Source: Nitrosomonas sp. (lineage in GTDB: Bacteria; Pseudomonadota; Gammaproteobacteria; Burkholderiales; Nitrosomonadaceae). Taken from it: a DNA stretch of 6,574 nucleotides. Location of the stretch: contig DOOY01000203.1 in NCBI GenBank assembly GCA_003514765.1, forward strand, positions 1-6,574, given 5' to 3'. Below, piece by piece: positions 5,937 to 6,574 of the stretch (within the stretch, counting starts at the first letter, position 1; every line of letters starts with the position of its first letter). A program made the position numbers and the translations under genes. The notes beneath the pieces are model-generated. The model did no database searches. It was not told where the DNA came from and worked only from the letters and a program-made list of their open reading frames with translations.

Positions 5937-6574
5937 TTGAAAATTGTTGTTTTGATGACCGTCACCGTACTGTCTGCTTTCCATCAAACTGTTCACGCAG
6001 CGCTCATCGGTGAAATGATCCGTCCGTATGCAAGCTATACAGTTATTGCTGATGACAATATTCTGCGTATTCGTGACAGGATGGATGCACAAGCGCTATT
6101 GGGCACCAACAATCTTTTCGATTTTTCGCATCGTTTTACGGGTGGAGCTGTTTTCGACAAAACGATCAGCAGACAGCAGTTAAGCGCTAACGGAAGCTGG
6201 AGTTCCCAGCGATATGAAAAATTCGGCCAGATAAACAACAAGGCTTTGGACTTGAGTGGTAATTGGAATTGGTTCTTGGGGAATCGCCTTGAAGGAAATA
6301 TGGGAGCGAGTTTTGTCAGAGGACAGGCGCCGTTCCTGTTTCAACCCGGGGTAGTAAATATCCGTACCCAGCAAACTGAATTTTTTGACTTTGCCTGGCG
6401 GTTTCATCCGAGCTGGAGGTTGCGCGGAGACTATGCTCATTTCAATTTCAAATCGGACAATGTTGTCTTGCGATTTCAAAATCGCGTCGAAGATAGATTT
6501 GGAACCGGTTTCGATTATTTAGCGGCCAGCGGTAGTTCGGTCGGTATAGAGTATCGTAATATTCAGGGGGAATT
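5937..6574 (+). CDS. epsL: EpsL-like outer-membrane beta-barrel EPS protein, N-terminal part
   Basis: The frame is open to the right edge (about 212 codons), so the C-terminus is missing. The N-terminus LKIVVLMTVTVLSAFHQTVHA looks like a signal peptide, cleaved before ALIGE. The mature part begins MIRPYASYTVIADDNILRIR, a pattern of outer-membrane proteins of this group. It continues with FTGGAVFDKTISRQQLSANG, LDLSGNWNWFLGNRLEGNMG and FFDFAWRFHPSWRLRGDYAH: alternating polar and aromatic strands as in a beta-barrel. I recognise the XrtB/PEP-CTERM-associated EpsL family, whose genes sit in methanolan-type EPS clusters. The start is uncertain. The TTG at 5937 gives the best signal peptide, with a Lys n-region. 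The ATG at 5955 and the GTG at 5877 are in frame, and none has a clear ribosome binding site. Its presence predicts an EPS export cluster to the right. Confidence 0.78.
   Translation, partial: MKIVVLMTVTVLSAFHQTVHAALIGEMIRPYASYTVIADDNILRIRDRMDAQALLGTNNLFDFSHRFTGGAVFDKTISRQQLSANGSWSSQRYEKFGQINNKALDLSGNWNWFLGNRLEGNMGASFVRGQAPFLFQPGVVNIRTQQTEFFDFAWRFHPSWRLRGDYAHFNFKSDNVVLRFQNRVEDRFGTGFDYLAASGSSVGIEYRNIQGE

Noticed and set aside
6035..6479. Two minus-strand open frames (6035-6241 and 6180-6479) near the right edge
   Set aside because: They are antisense to the EpsL-like frame, which stays open to the edge and shows beta-barrel and family motifs.

Overview
The window looks like a piece of the chromosome of a Gram-negative, probably beta-proteobacterial species. 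A nitrosomonad or methylotroph-like lineage is my inference. The evidence is a set of genes that travel with the exosortase/PEP-CTERM and extracellular-polysaccharide (EPS) systems of such bacteria, together with the moderately AT-rich base composition. No exosortase gene and no rRNA, tRNA or CRISPR lies inside the window.

Layout. (1) 1-830, minus: the N-terminal part of a TIGR03790-family protein, a family known from exosortase-bearing genomes; it runs off the left edge. (2) About 981-1491, plus: a frameshifted IS630-family transposase remnant whose last codons overlap the 3' end of galU. (3) 1481-2443, minus: galU, UTP-glucose-1-phosphate uridylyltransferase, with about 30 extra C-terminal residues. 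(4) 2444-2826: a non-coding spacer unusually rich in perfect inverted repeats and in a repeated CGGTTAG word. (5) 2827-3423 and 3595-3987, minus: two secreted PEP-CTERM proteins, one of the FxDxF type and one very small, each with its own strong ribosome binding site. (6) 3988-4803: a gene-poor divergent spacer holding a second degraded transposase fragment (IS1595 family, plus strand, about 4375-4601) and candidate promoters facing both ways. (7) 4804-5802, plus: a sulfotransferase of the PAPS-dependent type. (8) 5937 to the right edge, plus: the start of an EpsL-like outer-membrane beta-barrel protein of the XrtB/PEP-CTERM-associated EPS cluster.

How the genes may fit together (inference): GalU makes UDP-glucose for polysaccharide synthesis. 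The sulfotransferase may sulfate the polysaccharide or another acceptor. EpsL would be the outer-membrane component of export or assembly. The PEP-CTERM proteins are secreted cargo for an exosortase encoded elsewhere, and the TIGR03790 protein is a co-occurring envelope protein of unknown role. The two decayed insertion sequences in the gaps suggest that this accessory block was assembled or rearranged by transposition.
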